DNA of 64,000 bases from Candidatus Saccharicenans subterraneus (GCA_003426165.1 QUAH01000013.1:1-64000), one strand, 5' to 3'. Positions 15,341 through 24,473 are shown, counted from the first letter of the stretch. Numbers and translations: made by a program. The notes: generated by a model not told the origin, from the letters alone.

Positions 15341-17053
15341 ATGAAGAAGACCTTATTCAAGATTTTTCTTCTTATTCTGTCGGGTGGCCTGCTTCTTGCC
15401 GGCTGCCAGAAGCAAGGAGGACCCATGGCCGATACCATTCTCATAAACGGGCATATCTGGACCGCCAGCCAGTCAGCTCCCGAAGTTGAGGCCCTGGCCA
15501 TAGTTCAGAACAGGATCGTCAAGACCGGCACCAGTTCCGAGATAAAAAGGCTGGCCGGTCCCGGGACCCGGGTCCTGGACCTCCAGGGCCGGCTGGTATT
15601 ACCTGGCTTTATCGATGCCCACACCCATTTTCTGAACGGCGGCCTGGCCCTGCGTTCGGTTAAGCTGCGGGACTGCCGCAGCCGGGAGGAGTTTGTCAGC
15701 CGGATTGCGGCCAAGGCCCTCGAGCTTCCGGCCGGAAGCTGGATCCTCAACGGCGACTGGGACCACGAACAGTTTTCCCCGCCGGTTCTTCCGACCAGGG
15801 AGTGGATTGACGCGGTAACTCCTGACCACCCGGTCTGCGTCAACCGGTTTGACGGACACATGGTGCTGGTCAATTCTCTGGCCCTGAAGCTGGCCGGAAT
15901 CGACAGGAAGACCGTCTCCCCGGATGGCGGGGAAATCGTCCGGGACCCGAAGACCGGGGAGCCAACCGGGATACTGAAGGATGCCGCGGCGGACCTGGTA
16001 TATGCCATCATTCCCGCACCCTCCTTAGAAGAGAAAAAGGAAGCGGTGAAGATTGCCCTGAAAGAAGCGGCCGTTCACGGGGTCACTTCCATTCATGACA
16101 TGTCAGATGCTTCGAGCTTTGAAGTCTACCAGGAACTTCTCGGCTCCGGCCAGCTGACAGCCAGGCTTTATGTTTACATTCAGATTCCGGAAATCGACAG
16201 CTTTCTCCGGCTTAAAATAAAATCTGGCTTCGGCCATCCTTTCCTGCGGCTGGCCGGGCTCAAGGGCTTTGTCGACGGTTCCCTCGGTTCCTCCACGGCC
16301 CTTTTCTTCGAACCTTATTCCGATAACCCCCGGGCCTACGGGCTGCTGGCCTCCCACATGTTTCCGGAAGGGATTATGGAGCAGAGGTTGAGGCAGGCCG
16401 ACCGGGCCGGGCTTCAGGTGGCCATTCACGCCATCGGCGACCGGGCCAACGCCATCCTGCTGGACATGATTGAAAAAATATTTGCCGAAAATGGACCCAG
16501 GGACCGGCGCTGGCGAATTGAACACTGCCAGCACCTGAGAAGGAGCGACATCGACCGTTATGGCCGGCTGGGATTGGTGGCCTCGGTCCAGCCCTACCAC
16601 GCCATTGACGACGGCTGCTGGGCAGAAAGGAAAATAGGACCGGAGCGGGCCAGGACCACCTACGCCTTTAAATCGCTGCAACAGGCCGGAGCGGTCCTGG
16701 TGTTTGGCTCGGACTGGACGGTGGCCCCGCTCGATCCGCTGACCGGAATATACGCGGCTGTCAGCCGGAGGACCCTGGACGGCAAGAACCCCGACGGCTG
16801 GATACCCGAAGAAAAAATCACCCTGGAAGAAGCCATCAAGTCATACACCATCCGGGCCGCCTATGCTGAATTTTCAGAGAAAGAAAAGGGGACGCTGGAA
16901 CCGGGAAAGCTGGCCGACCTGGTGGTGCTGGACCGGGACCTGTTCCGGATTGACCCGGAAGAAATTCTTAAGACCGGGGTGGTGCTGACCATGGTTGACG
17001 GAAGGGTTGTCCATTCCAGCCCGGACTTTATGGTTGATGACAAGCAGAAATAA
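15341..17053 (+). CDS. Lipoprotein amidohydrolase (amidohydrolase 3 / YtcJ-like)
   Basis: The 570-residue protein opens with a type II signal sequence ending in the lipobox LLAG-C22, so it is probably membrane-anchored outside the cytoplasm. It then follows the amidohydrolase layout: GFIDAHTHFLNGG (metal ligands HxH), GLKGFVDGSLGS, AIHAIGDRA, IEHCQH (around residue 390) and FGSDWTVAPLDP (Asp ligand). This is the YtcJ-like subgroup, whose natural substrates are mostly unknown. Its last 17 bp overlap the nuoE-like start, so it may be transcribed into the redox operon, although no functional link is apparent. Confidence 0.82.
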   Translation: MKKTLFKIFLLILSGGLLLAGCQKQGGPMADTILINGHIWTASQSAPEVEALAIVQNRIVKTGTSSEIKRLAGPGTRVLDLQGRLVLPGFIDAHTHFLNGGLALRSVKLRDCRSREEFVSRIAAKALELPAGSWILNGDWDHEQFSPPVLPTREWIDAVTPDHPVCVNRFDGHMVLVNSLALKLAGIDRKTVSPDGGEIVRDPKTGEPTGILKDAAADLVYAIIPAPSLEEKKEAVKIALKEAAVHGVTSIHDMSDASSFEVYQELLGSGQLTARLYVYIQIPEIDSFLRLKIKSGFGHPFLRLAGLKGFVDGSLGSSTALFFEPYSDNPRAYGLLASHMFPEGIMEQRLRQADRAGLQVAIHAIGDRANAILLDMIEKIFAENGPRDRRWRIEHCQHLRRSDIDRYGRLGLVASVQPYHAIDDGCWAERKIGPERARTTYAFKSLQQAGAVLVFGSDWTVAPLDPLTGIYAAVSRRTLDGKNPDGWIPEEKITLEEAIKSYTIRAAYAEFSEKEKGTLEPGKLADLVVLDRDLFRIDPEEILKTGVVLTMVDGRVVHSSPDFMVDDKQK

Positions 17054-17513
17054 CTTGACCGAAAAAGTAGAAACAATACTGGCCTCCCTGCCGGCGGAGA
17101 GGAGACACCTGGTTCTCTTCCTGCACCGGGTTCAGCAGGAGTTCGGCTACATACCCGGGGAAGCCCTGAGGATGGCTGCCGATTATTTTGCCGTTTCGCC
17201 GGCCGAGGTTTATGGCCTGGTCACCTTTTATTCGGCTTTCAGGCTCAAGCCCGGCTGCCGGCACGAGATAACCATCTGCCAGGGAACCGCCTGCCACGTC
17301 CGGGGAGCACCGGAGCTGGCCGAAGAGTTCTCGAGCCTGCTGGGGGTAAAACCTGGTCAGGATGACCTGGATAAGGGCGTGGCCATCAGGACGGTGAATT
17401 GCCTCGGCTGTTGCGCCCTGGCCCCGGTGGTGGTGGTTGACGGAGAATATCAGGGAAGAGTGCACAAGGAAAGAGTTCGGGAAATCCTGGAAAAGCTAAC
17501 CGGAATGAAATGA
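17037..17513 (+). CDS. nuoE: NuoE-like [2Fe-2S] thioredoxin-fold subunit
   Basis: The protein of 158 residues is the 24-kDa-type subunit of NADH-oxidising complexes. An N-terminal helical bundle (RHLVLFLHRVQQEFGYIPGEAL) is followed by a thioredoxin-like fold whose four cysteines, CQGTAC and CLGCC, bind a [2Fe-2S] cluster. The ATG at 17037 overlaps the amidohydrolase end; a longer frame starting at 16995 adds residues unlike the family. It starts a compact operon: the nuoF-like gene overlaps its end by 4 bp (ATGA). It would pass electrons to or from the FMN of the NuoF-like subunit. Confidence 0.88.
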   Translation: MTSRNNLTEKVETILASLPAERRHLVLFLHRVQQEFGYIPGEALRMAADYFAVSPAEVYGLVTFYSAFRLKPGCRHEITICQGTACHVRGAPELAEEFSSLLGVKPGQDDLDKGVAIRTVNCLGCCALAPVVVVDGEYQGRVHKERVREILEKLTGMK

Positions 17514-19420
17514 TTGACCAGAAGAAAAGGTTGAGGACGGTCGGCGAGCTGCGGGCGCTCAGGTCTGGCCTCCAGGCAGCGTCAAAACCGAAACGCCTGG
17601 TGAGCGTTTCGGCTGCCAGCTGTGGCCGGGCCTCCGGAGCTCTGGCCGTGGCCTCGGCCCTGGCTGAAGAAATAAGAAAAAGAGGACTTGAAAGCTCGGT
17701 CGAGCTGCGCCTTACCGGCTGTCACGGCCTGTGCCAGTTTGAGCCAGACATAATCATCTTCCCCGAAAAAATATTTTATCCCAACCTGACTCCTGAAAGG
17801 GTGCCACTTATGGTGGAGGAAACCCTGGTGCGAGGGAGGACAGTTTCCGAGCTGGCCTTCAAGGAAAGCACGGACCGCCAGGTTTTCCCGCGGCTGGATG
17901 ATTTGCCCTTTCTGAAAAAGCAGGTTCGCTGGTTGCTCGACCGGCACCTCGTCCTCGACCCGGAGCAACTGGAAAGCTACCTGGAGCACGGAGGTTTCCT
18001 GGCCCTGGAAAAAGTGCTATCGGGAATGCCTCCCCAGGAGGTCATTAACCTGGTCCTGGCCTCCGGGTTGCGGGGCCGGGGTGGGGCCGGTTTTCCCACC
18101 GGGCTCAAGTGGCGCCTGGCCCGGGAGTCCGGCCAGTCAGAAAAGTATCTGATATGCAACGGGGACGAGGGAGACCCGGGAGCTTACATGGACCGGGGGC
18201 TTCTTGAAAGCAATCCCTTCAGCATAATAGAGGGAATGATAATCGGAGGCTATGCGGTCGGTGCAGCCCGGGGTTTCATCTACATCAGGGAAGAATATCC
18301 CCTGGCCCTGGAGCGGGTCTCAACCGCTCTGGACAGGGCCAGGGAAGCCGGGCTCCTGGGAGATAATATTCTGGGCAGTGATTTTTCTTTTGAGCTGGAA
18401 CTGGTCCGGGGAGCCGGAGCCTTTGTTTCCGGCGAGGAAATGGCTCTCATTGCTTCCATAGAGGGCCGCCGGGCCTTTCCCCGGCAAAGACCGCCTTTTC
18501 CTGTGGTCCGGGGCCTGTGGGGCCGGCCGACAGTCATAAATAACGTGGAAACCTGGGCCAACGTGCCATTGATAATTCTGAAGGGCCCGGCCTGGTTCTC
18601 GTCGGTTGGAACCGCCAGCAGCAAGGGCACCAAGATATTTTCACTGGTGGGCAAGGTGCGATATACCGGCCTGGTTGAGGTCCCTTTCGGACTGACTCTC
18701 AAAGAAGTCATAGAAGAAGTGGGGGGCGGTCCGGAACCCGGGCAGAGAATAAAGGCCGTCCAGACGGGCGGACCGTCCGGTGGTTGCCTGCCGGCCTCTC
18801 TTTTTAACCTGCCGCTGGATTATGAAAGCCTGCAGGCCGCCGGCTCCATCATGGGCTCTGGTGGCATGATCGTCATCGACGAGGCCACCTGCATTGTCGA
18901 CCTGATTCTTTACTTTCTTCGTTTTGCCCGGGAAGAATCCTGCGGCCAGTGCGCACCCTGCCGGCTGGGTACCACCCGCATGGTCAGGATCCTGGAAAGA
19001 ATAACCCGGGGTGAAGGCAGCCCGGATGACCTGGAGCTTCTGGCCAGGGTTGGCCGGACCATGCGGGAAGCTTCACTATGCGGACTGGGACGGACGGCAG
19101 CCAACCCGGTCCTAAGTGCCCTGCGTTATTTTCGGGATGAGCTGGAAAGGCACGTCCTTGGGAAAGAATGCCCGGCCGGAATCTGCCGGGGCCTGATTTC
19201 GTACCGGATAGATAAGAGCCGCTGCACCGGCTGCCTGCTCTGCCTCAACTCCTGCCCGGTGGCGGCCATAGCCGTGGCCGATGACGGTTACCCGACGATT
19301 GACCAGAAGCTGTGCACCAGGTGTGGCGCCTGTTTCGCAGCCTGCCCGCCCGGCGTTTCGGCCGTCACGAAATTGAACGGGAAACAGGACCGGATCGCGG
19401 AAAAGCCTGGAGAGGGATGA
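17510..19420 (+). CDS. NuoF/HydB-like NADH-binding flavoprotein subunit
   Basis: This 636-residue subunit has three parts. Residues 28-120 are a thioredoxin-like domain, but only three of the usual four cluster cysteines remain (C38, C71, C75; the first is replaced near V33/S34). The central NuoF core has the FMN loop GRGGAGFPTGLKW, the NADH-binding NGDEGDPGAYMDR segment and the ESCGQCAPCRLGT cluster site. The C-terminus carries two ferredoxin-type motifs, CTGCLLCLNSC and CTRCGACFAAC. This architecture is that of HydB/HndC and NAD-reducing formate dehydrogenase subunits, including flavin-bifurcating ones, rather than respiratory complex I NuoF. No complex I membrane subunits are nearby. Confidence 0.88.
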   Translation: MIDQKKRLRTVGELRALRSGLQAASKPKRLVSVSAASCGRASGALAVASALAEEIRKRGLESSVELRLTGCHGLCQFEPDIIIFPEKIFYPNLTPERVPLMVEETLVRGRTVSELAFKESTDRQVFPRLDDLPFLKKQVRWLLDRHLVLDPEQLESYLEHGGFLALEKVLSGMPPQEVINLVLASGLRGRGGAGFPTGLKWRLARESGQSEKYLICNGDEGDPGAYMDRGLLESNPFSIIEGMIIGGYAVGAARGFIYIREEYPLALERVSTALDRAREAGLLGDNILGSDFSFELELVRGAGAFVSGEEMALIASIEGRRAFPRQRPPFPVVRGLWGRPTVINNVETWANVPLIILKGPAWFSSVGTASSKGTKIFSLVGKVRYTGLVEVPFGLTLKEVIEEVGGGPEPGQRIKAVQTGGPSGGCLPASLFNLPLDYESLQAAGSIMGSGGMIVIDEATCIVDLILYFLRFAREESCGQCAPCRLGTTRMVRILERITRGEGSPDDLELLARVGRTMREASLCGLGRTAANPVLSALRYFRDELERHVLGKECPAGICRGLISYRIDKSRCTGCLLCLNSCPVAAIAVADDGYPTIDQKLCTRCGACFAACPPGVSAVTKLNGKQDRIAEKPGEG

Positions 19421-19421
19421 A

Positions 19422-21941
19422 ATGCCGGAGCCGGTTATCAAGCTAAAAATCAACGGGATGGCAGTCGAGGCCCGTCCCGGGATGACCGTGCTGGAATGTG
19501 CTCGCAGCCACGGCCTGTTCATTCCATCCCTGTGTGACCTGGAAGGGCTACCGGCCTTTGCCGGCTGCCGGCTGTGCCTGGTGGAAATAGAGAGGAGGCC
19601 CCACCGCTCTCCGGCCTGCCAGACCCTGGTCGAAGAAGGCATGGAGATTGTCACCAGCTCGCCGGAACTGGAAGAGCTCAGGCTGGCCACCTTCGAGCTG
19701 ATTCTCTCCGAGCATCCCTATTTTTGCCTTATGTGTCAGGAGAAACCGAACTGCCAGGAACTCAAGACCACCATGGTCAAGGCCCTGGAACCGGGTGGCT
19801 GTCTTTTCTGCCCGAAAGACGGGGCCTGTGAGCTGCAACGAGTGGCCGAGTACTTGAAACTCCGTAGGGTGGCCTACGAGTTCGAGGACCGGGGACGGCC
19901 GCTCTGGCAGTCCGATCCCTTTATTACCCATAACCCCAACCTCTGCATCCTGTGCGGCCGCTGTGTCCGGGTTTGTTCCGAAGTGAGGGGAGAAAACGTT
20001 CTCAGTTTCATCGGCCGTGGTCCGCGGACGGCCATCGGCACCTTTCTGGAGCGGAGCCTCAGAGAATCGGATTGCAGTTTTTGCGGGGCCTGTCTGGACG
20101 TCTGCCCGGTGGCCGCTTTCAGCGAACGGGGAGTGACCGCGGCCCGGAGGCAAAAAATATATGAACATTCATTCATATGTCCGCTGTGCAGTTCGACCTG
20201 TGAGTTAAAGGCCGAGTATTTAGAAGACGGCCGGCTTCGGAGAATTCTCCCGGAAAGCAGCGGCGGGCCGGTTCATGGCCTGGCCTGCGCCCGGGGCCGG
20301 TTCGGGCTAAGAGAAATAGGCGACCTGATGCGGGAAGAATTATTCCCGGTGTTGAAACGAGACGGCCGGGAGCAATCTGTTTCCTGGGATGAGGCCCTGG
20401 CTGCTGCGGGCAGTTTGTTAAAGAAATACCGCCCCGAAGAAATTGCCCTGGTTTCTTCAGGCCCGGCGACCGCCGATACTCTTCTGGCCTTTTCTCAGCT
20501 CGGTCATCTTCTCCGGGCAGATAACCTTTATTATTTCTACCCGGAAGCGTTTCTGGAAAAGATGGCCGCTTTTGAAAAGCAGCAGGGAATAGAGATTGGG
20601 AAAAAGGTTGATTTTAAGGAATTAGAGAGATACCGGACTTTTGTCCTGGTGGATACCGACCTCAAGTCGGAAGCCCTGGCCTTCTGGCTGGAGGTAAAGA
20701 AGGAACTACGAGAGGGAGCCAGGCTGCTGGTTCTGGATTCCGGCCTGAATGGCTGCGGCCAGACCGCCGATGTCAACCTGAGATGCCTTCCCGGGATGGA
20801 AGCTGAAGCCCTGCTGGCTCTCTTAAAAAGAGTTGTCCTCAAATCGCCGCGGCTGAGCTTTTATCCCGGTTACCACCATCTCCTGGATGAGCTTAACCTC
20901 TGGCCGCAGGAGCAATTGACCAGGGAGAGCGGGCTCGGAGAGGCCGAGCTTGACCTGGCGGCCGAAATCTTGCTGAGCTCGTCTCCGGCGCTTTTCATTT
21001 TCGGGCAGAGATTTCTGCGCCAGCCAGGCTGGGTGGAGAACCTGGCCGCCCTCTGGAACCTCCAGCTGCGACTGGAGGCCGGGCTGCTGCCGGTTACAGG
21101 GAAAGCCAATGAACTCCTGATTCCTGGGTTCAAGAACATTTTCGGCCTGAAGACCCTGGCCGGTACCGAAGAGATTGAGGAGGCCATCAGAGCTGGCAGA
21201 ATAAAAGCGCTGTATGTGCTCGGCGGCCTTCCACTGGAAGAGAAACCAGAGCTGTTGATTGTGCAGACGCCCTGGAAGACGGGCCTGGCCCTGAAGGCCG
21301 ATATCTTTCTCCCGTCGGCGAGCTGCCTGGAGAGCGACAGCCTGCTGGTTGACCTGGCCGGCAATATTAGAAGCAGCACCCTGGAATTACGTATTCCTGA
21401 AAGGGAAATGAAGCCGGCTGATGTCAATATAATTTCCAGGCTGGCCGGGACCCTTGGTTTTCGGCTGGAAATAGAAGGTTACCGCGGAATCCTGGATTCC
21501 ATCCTGAATGAGGAGCCGGCCGGAAACAGTGGCGGATCATTGAGCTACCTGACGCTTTCTTCCATCCTAAAAAAGCCCGGGGATTCAACCGGGCCTGAAA
21601 TCGGCAGGGCGGGTAGGCCGGAAGTGCTGGAGGTCATTGTCGGGGACAACCTTGACCATTACGGGGGCCTGGCCATGGCCGGTTTGAGCCCGGGCTTTCG
21701 GGCCATCCGTAATCCGGACTGGCTGTGGCTTAATCCCCGGGACGGCGACAGGCTGGGCTTGCGGGAAGGCCAAGAGGTGGCACTGGAAACAGCCTGGGGA
21801 AACCTGGACCTTGAAGTTAAATACAGTTCCGGGCTCAGGCCGGGCACTGCTTTCATCAGCCCGGTGCCGGACAGTTCTCTGAAGCTCAGGCTTTATGGTC
21901 AGGGAATAATCAAAGGAACGGTAAGAATAAAAAATGAATAG
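19422..21941 (+). CDS. NuoG/formate-dehydrogenase-like Fe-S subunit lacking the catalytic residue
   Basis: The 839-residue protein has an N-terminal [2Fe-2S] ferredoxin domain (C-x10-C-x2-C-x13-C), a His-Cys cluster (HPYFCLMCQEKPNC), an extra CLFCPKDGAC motif, two ferredoxin motifs (CILCGRCVRVC, CSFCGACLDVC) and a molybdopterin-type [4Fe-4S] site (CPLCSSTC with GLACARG). A molybdopterin oxidoreductase-like domain and its C-terminal beta-barrel cap (GLREGQEVALET) follow. The active-site Cys/Sec region of formate dehydrogenases is missing: the aligned stretch reads RADNLYYFYPEAF. It should therefore conduct electrons rather than oxidise formate. It begins one base after the previous stop codon and overlaps nfnA by 8 bp. 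Confidence 0.85.
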   Translation: MPEPVIKLKINGMAVEARPGMTVLECARSHGLFIPSLCDLEGLPAFAGCRLCLVEIERRPHRSPACQTLVEEGMEIVTSSPELEELRLATFELILSEHPYFCLMCQEKPNCQELKTTMVKALEPGGCLFCPKDGACELQRVAEYLKLRRVAYEFEDRGRPLWQSDPFITHNPNLCILCGRCVRVCSEVRGENVLSFIGRGPRTAIGTFLERSLRESDCSFCGACLDVCPVAAFSERGVTAARRQKIYEHSFICPLCSSTCELKAEYLEDGRLRRILPESSGGPVHGLACARGRFGLREIGDLMREELFPVLKRDGREQSVSWDEALAAAGSLLKKYRPEEIALVSSGPATADTLLAFSQLGHLLRADNLYYFYPEAFLEKMAAFEKQQGIEIGKKVDFKELERYRTFVLVDTDLKSEALAFWLEVKKELREGARLLVLDSGLNGCGQTADVNLRCLPGMEAEALLALLKRVVLKSPRLSFYPGYHHLLDELNLWPQEQLTRESGLGEAELDLAAEILLSSSPALFIFGQRFLRQPGWVENLAALWNLQLRLEAGLLPVTGKANELLIPGFKNIFGLKTLAGTEEIEEAIRAGRIKALYVLGGLPLEEKPELLIVQTPWKTGLALKADIFLPSASCLESDSLLVDLAGNIRSSTLELRIPEREMKPADVNIISRLAGTLGFRLEIEGYRGILDSILNEEPAGNSGGSLSYLTLSSILKKPGDSTGPEIGRAGRPEVLEVIVGDNLDHYGGLAMAGLSPGFRAIRNPDWLWLNPRDGDRLGLREGQEVALETAWGNLDLEVKYSSGLRPGTAFISPVPDSSLKLRLYGQGIIKGTVRIKNE

Positions 21942-22776
21942 AGTGGTCTTGAGCGAGAGACTGGTGCCCAACCTTTACCGACTGGTCCTGGAAGCCCCGG
22001 AGGTGGCCGCCGCGGCCCGGGCCGGGCAGTTTGTCATGGTCATTCCCGACGGCAAGGGAGAAAGAATTCCGATTAACCTGGCTGATTGGGACCGGGAGCG
22101 GGGAACGGTTGACCTGGTCTTTCTGAACCTGGGCGCCAGCACCAGGAAGCTGGCTGCCCTGAAGCCGGGGGAGGCGGTAGAAGGACTGGCCGGTCCGCTG
22201 GGACGGGCGCCGGAAGTTTCTGGCTCGGGGGCGGTGCTTCTGGTCGGCGGCTGTTATGGAATCGGAGGGCTTTACCCTCTGGCCAGGGAACTCAAACAGG
22301 CCGGCCGCAGGGTAATTTTTCTGGCTGAAGCCCGCAGCCCGGCTTATCTTTACTGGGAAGATAGAATCAAGAAATATGCGGATGAATTCCTGACCCTGTT
22401 CCGGGAGGATTGCCTGGGTTCAGGACAGAACTTTAAAGAGTTGGTGGGTGAAGTCATATCTGAGCGTCCGGATATTGACCTGGTGATGGTCATGGGCTGC
22501 AGTTATCTTCTGTTTAAGTTTTCGGAAGCTACCACCGGTTCCGGTCTTAAGACCCTGGTCAGCCTGAACCCGATCATGGTGGACGGGACCGGAATGTGCG
22601 GGGCCTGCCGGGTGTCGGTTGGCGGTCGCACCTACTTTGCCTGCGTCGACGGGCCCTGGTTTGAGGCCGGTGGCCTCGACTGGCAGGAATACTTCAACCG
22701 CAGAAAGGCCTTCCTGTTCCAGGAAGAGCAGGCCCTGGCCCGGCTCGACCGGGAATTCTGGAAAAGGATGGAGTGA
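21934..22776 (+). CDS. nfnA: NfnA-like ferredoxin-NADP reductase subunit alpha (FAD, [2Fe-2S])
   Basis: The 280-residue protein matches the small subunit of NADH-dependent ferredoxin:NADP oxidoreductase (Nfn; also sulfide dehydrogenase SudB and dihydroorotate dehydrogenase PyrK). The FAD-binding barrel contains RIPINLADWD (around 49-58), a nucleotide-binding GGCYGIGGLYP lies near 105-115, and the C-terminal [2Fe-2S] site is DGTGMCGACRV with a final cysteine in YFACVDGP. In Nfn the pair carries out flavin-based bifurcation between NAD(H), NADP(H) and ferredoxin. The gene overlaps the NuoG-like gene by 8 bp and precedes nfnB by 7 nt. Confidence 0.88.
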   Translation: MNRVVLSERLVPNLYRLVLEAPEVAAAARAGQFVMVIPDGKGERIPINLADWDRERGTVDLVFLNLGASTRKLAALKPGEAVEGLAGPLGRAPEVSGSGAVLLVGGCYGIGGLYPLARELKQAGRRVIFLAEARSPAYLYWEDRIKKYADEFLTLFREDCLGSGQNFKELVGEVISERPDIDLVMVMGCSYLLFKFSEATTGSGLKTLVSLNPIMVDGTGMCGACRVSVGGRTYFACVDGPWFEAGGLDWQEYFNRRKAFLFQEEQALARLDREFWKRME

Positions 22777-22783
22777 ACCTGTC

Positions 22784-24292
22784 ATGAGCAGAACCGACAG
22801 GCTGGAACCGGGACAGGCCGAAAGGCTTCTTCGCGAGCGGGAAAAAGACTGGCGAAAAGCCCTGCGCCGGGAAATTTCCATACAGAAAAGGCTGGCCATC
22901 GAGCGCCAGCCGATGCCGGAGCAGGAGCCCCGGGTAAGGATAGGCAACTTCAAAGAAGTCAACCTCGGCTATACCCTGGAACTGGCCCGGGCCGAAGCCC
23001 GCAGATGCCTGGACTGCGGCCAGCCAGGGTGCGTGGCCGGCTGTCCGGTGGCCATTGACATCCCAACTTTTATCAAGTACATCGAGGCCGGGGAACTGGA
23101 AAAGGCCCTGGAAAAAATCCGCGAGACCAACGGCCTGCCGGCCATCTGCGGCCGGGTCTGCCCCCAGGAAGTCCAGTGCGAGAAGGACTGCAACCTGGTG
23201 CGGGCCGGAAAGGCCCCGGTGGCCATCGGCCACTTGGAAAGGTTCGTGGCCGATTATCTCTGCCTGAGGGAAGAAGCGGGCGCGGGAATCTCTTCCAGCC
23301 CCGAGCTTGCCCGGCGGCCGGAAAAAATTGCCGTGGTCGGTTCAGGTCCAGGAGGCCTGACCGCCGCGGCCGACCTGGCCCGTTTGGGATACCGGGTAAC
23401 GGTGTTTGAAGCCCTCCATCTCCCGGGTGGAGTCCTGGCCTACGGCATACCCGAATTCCGCCTGCCCCGGGAAATCCTGCAGTCGGAGATCAATTTCATC
23501 AAGGCCCTGGGTGTCGAGATCAAGACCAATTTCATCGTCGGCAGGACGGCCAGCCTGGAAGACCTGCGCCAGGACGGTTACCGGGCCTTTTTCCTGGGAA
23601 CCGGGGCCGGGCTTCCGTCCTTCATGAACATTCCGGGTGAAAACCTGCTCGGCGTCTATTCGGCCAACGAGTACCTGACCCGGGTCAACCTGATGAAGGG
23701 CTTCCGTTTTCCAGAGTTTGACACCCCGGTGCCCCGGGCCCGCAGGGCAGCGGTCATCGGCGGCGGCAACGTGGCCATGGACGCGGTGAGAACGGCCCTG
23801 CGGCTGGGCGCTGAACAGGCCACCATCTTTTACCGCAGGTCCAGGGCCGAGATGCCGGCCAGGGTGGAAGAGGTCAAGCATGCCGAGGAAGAGGGTATCG
23901 TTTTCAATTTTCTAACCGTCCCGGTCCGGTTCCTGGGAAATGACCGGGGCCAGTTGCGGGGAATGGTTCTGCAGAGGCTGGCCCTGGGTGAGCCCGATTC
24001 CTCCGGGCGACCGAGGCCGGTGCCCATTCCCGGCTCGGAATTCGAAGTGGAAGTTGACCTGGCGGTGGTGGCCATAGGCCAAAGTCCAAACCCGCTGCTG
24101 ATCAAACAGCTTCCCGGGTTAAAACTCGGGCGCTGGGGAAATGTCGAGGTCGATTTCCAGACCATGGCCACCAGTCTTCCCGGGATTTATGCCGGCGGAG
24201 ATGCGGTCCGGGGCGGGGCCACGGTCATCCTGGCCATGGGCGATGGAAGGCGGGCGGCCCGGGCCATCGATGAATTCCTTAGAAAAGAATAA
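22784..24292 (+). CDS. nfnB: NfnB-like subunit beta (glutamate synthase small-subunit type)
   Basis: Starting at the ATG at 22784 gives 502 residues of the NfnB/GltD type. N-terminal cysteine motifs bind two [4Fe-4S] clusters (CLDCGQPGCVAGC and CGRVCPQEVQCEKDC). GSGPGGLTAAADLARLG is the FAD-binding Rossmann motif, and IGGGNVAMDAVRTALRLGA with YRRSRAEMPAR binds NADPH. GGDAVRGGATVILAMGDG is the second FAD motif. Longer in-frame starts inside nfnA would add out-of-family sequence. No glutamate synthase large subunit is nearby, so the Nfn assignment is preferred over GltD. It is the last gene of the five-gene operon. Confidence 0.9.
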   Translation: MSRTDRLEPGQAERLLREREKDWRKALRREISIQKRLAIERQPMPEQEPRVRIGNFKEVNLGYTLELARAEARRCLDCGQPGCVAGCPVAIDIPTFIKYIEAGELEKALEKIRETNGLPAICGRVCPQEVQCEKDCNLVRAGKAPVAIGHLERFVADYLCLREEAGAGISSSPELARRPEKIAVVGSGPGGLTAAADLARLGYRVTVFEALHLPGGVLAYGIPEFRLPREILQSEINFIKALGVEIKTNFIVGRTASLEDLRQDGYRAFFLGTGAGLPSFMNIPGENLLGVYSANEYLTRVNLMKGFRFPEFDTPVPRARRAAVIGGGNVAMDAVRTALRLGAEQATIFYRRSRAEMPARVEEVKHAEEEGIVFNFLTVPVRFLGNDRGQLRGMVLQRLALGEPDSSGRPRPVPIPGSEFEVEVDLAVVAIGQSPNPLLIKQLPGLKLGRWGNVEVDFQTMATSLPGIYAGGDAVRGGATVILAMGDGRRAARAIDEFLRKE

Positions 24293-24420
24293 TCGTTACC
24301 CTAACCGGCTGGGACTTTTTCCTTCTCCCGGCGGAAAAGAACTGAGGCACCGTGCCAGCCATGGGAGATTTTTTTATTTCGCGGTTCAGCCGGTCAGTCT
24401 TTTGAAGTAAAATAAAGCGA

Positions 24421-24453
24421 CCGGGCTCTGCGGTGAACTGAGCAGAAGCCCGG
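24421..24453 (+). other. Stem-loop in the leader of the RNase HIII gene
   Basis: CCGGGCT-CTGC (24421-24431) pairs with GCAG-A-AGCCCGG (24442-24453) with one bulged A and a ten-base loop. It ends 20 bp before the ATG and has no T-tract, so it may affect translation rather than termination. Confidence 0.35.
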
Positions 24454-24473
24454 AACCTGAAGAAAGTTGAAAC

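Noticed and set aside
17510-21941. Reading the NuoE/F/G-like genes as part of respiratory complex I
   Set aside because: No membrane subunits or NuoBCDI are nearby, the NuoF-like protein has extra N- and C-terminal domains, and the cluster continues into nfnAB.
22784-24292. Glutamate synthase small subunit (gltD) for the NfnB-like gene
   Set aside because: No large subunit is nearby, and the gene immediately follows an NfnA-type [2Fe-2S] flavoprotein, which is the normal Nfn pair.
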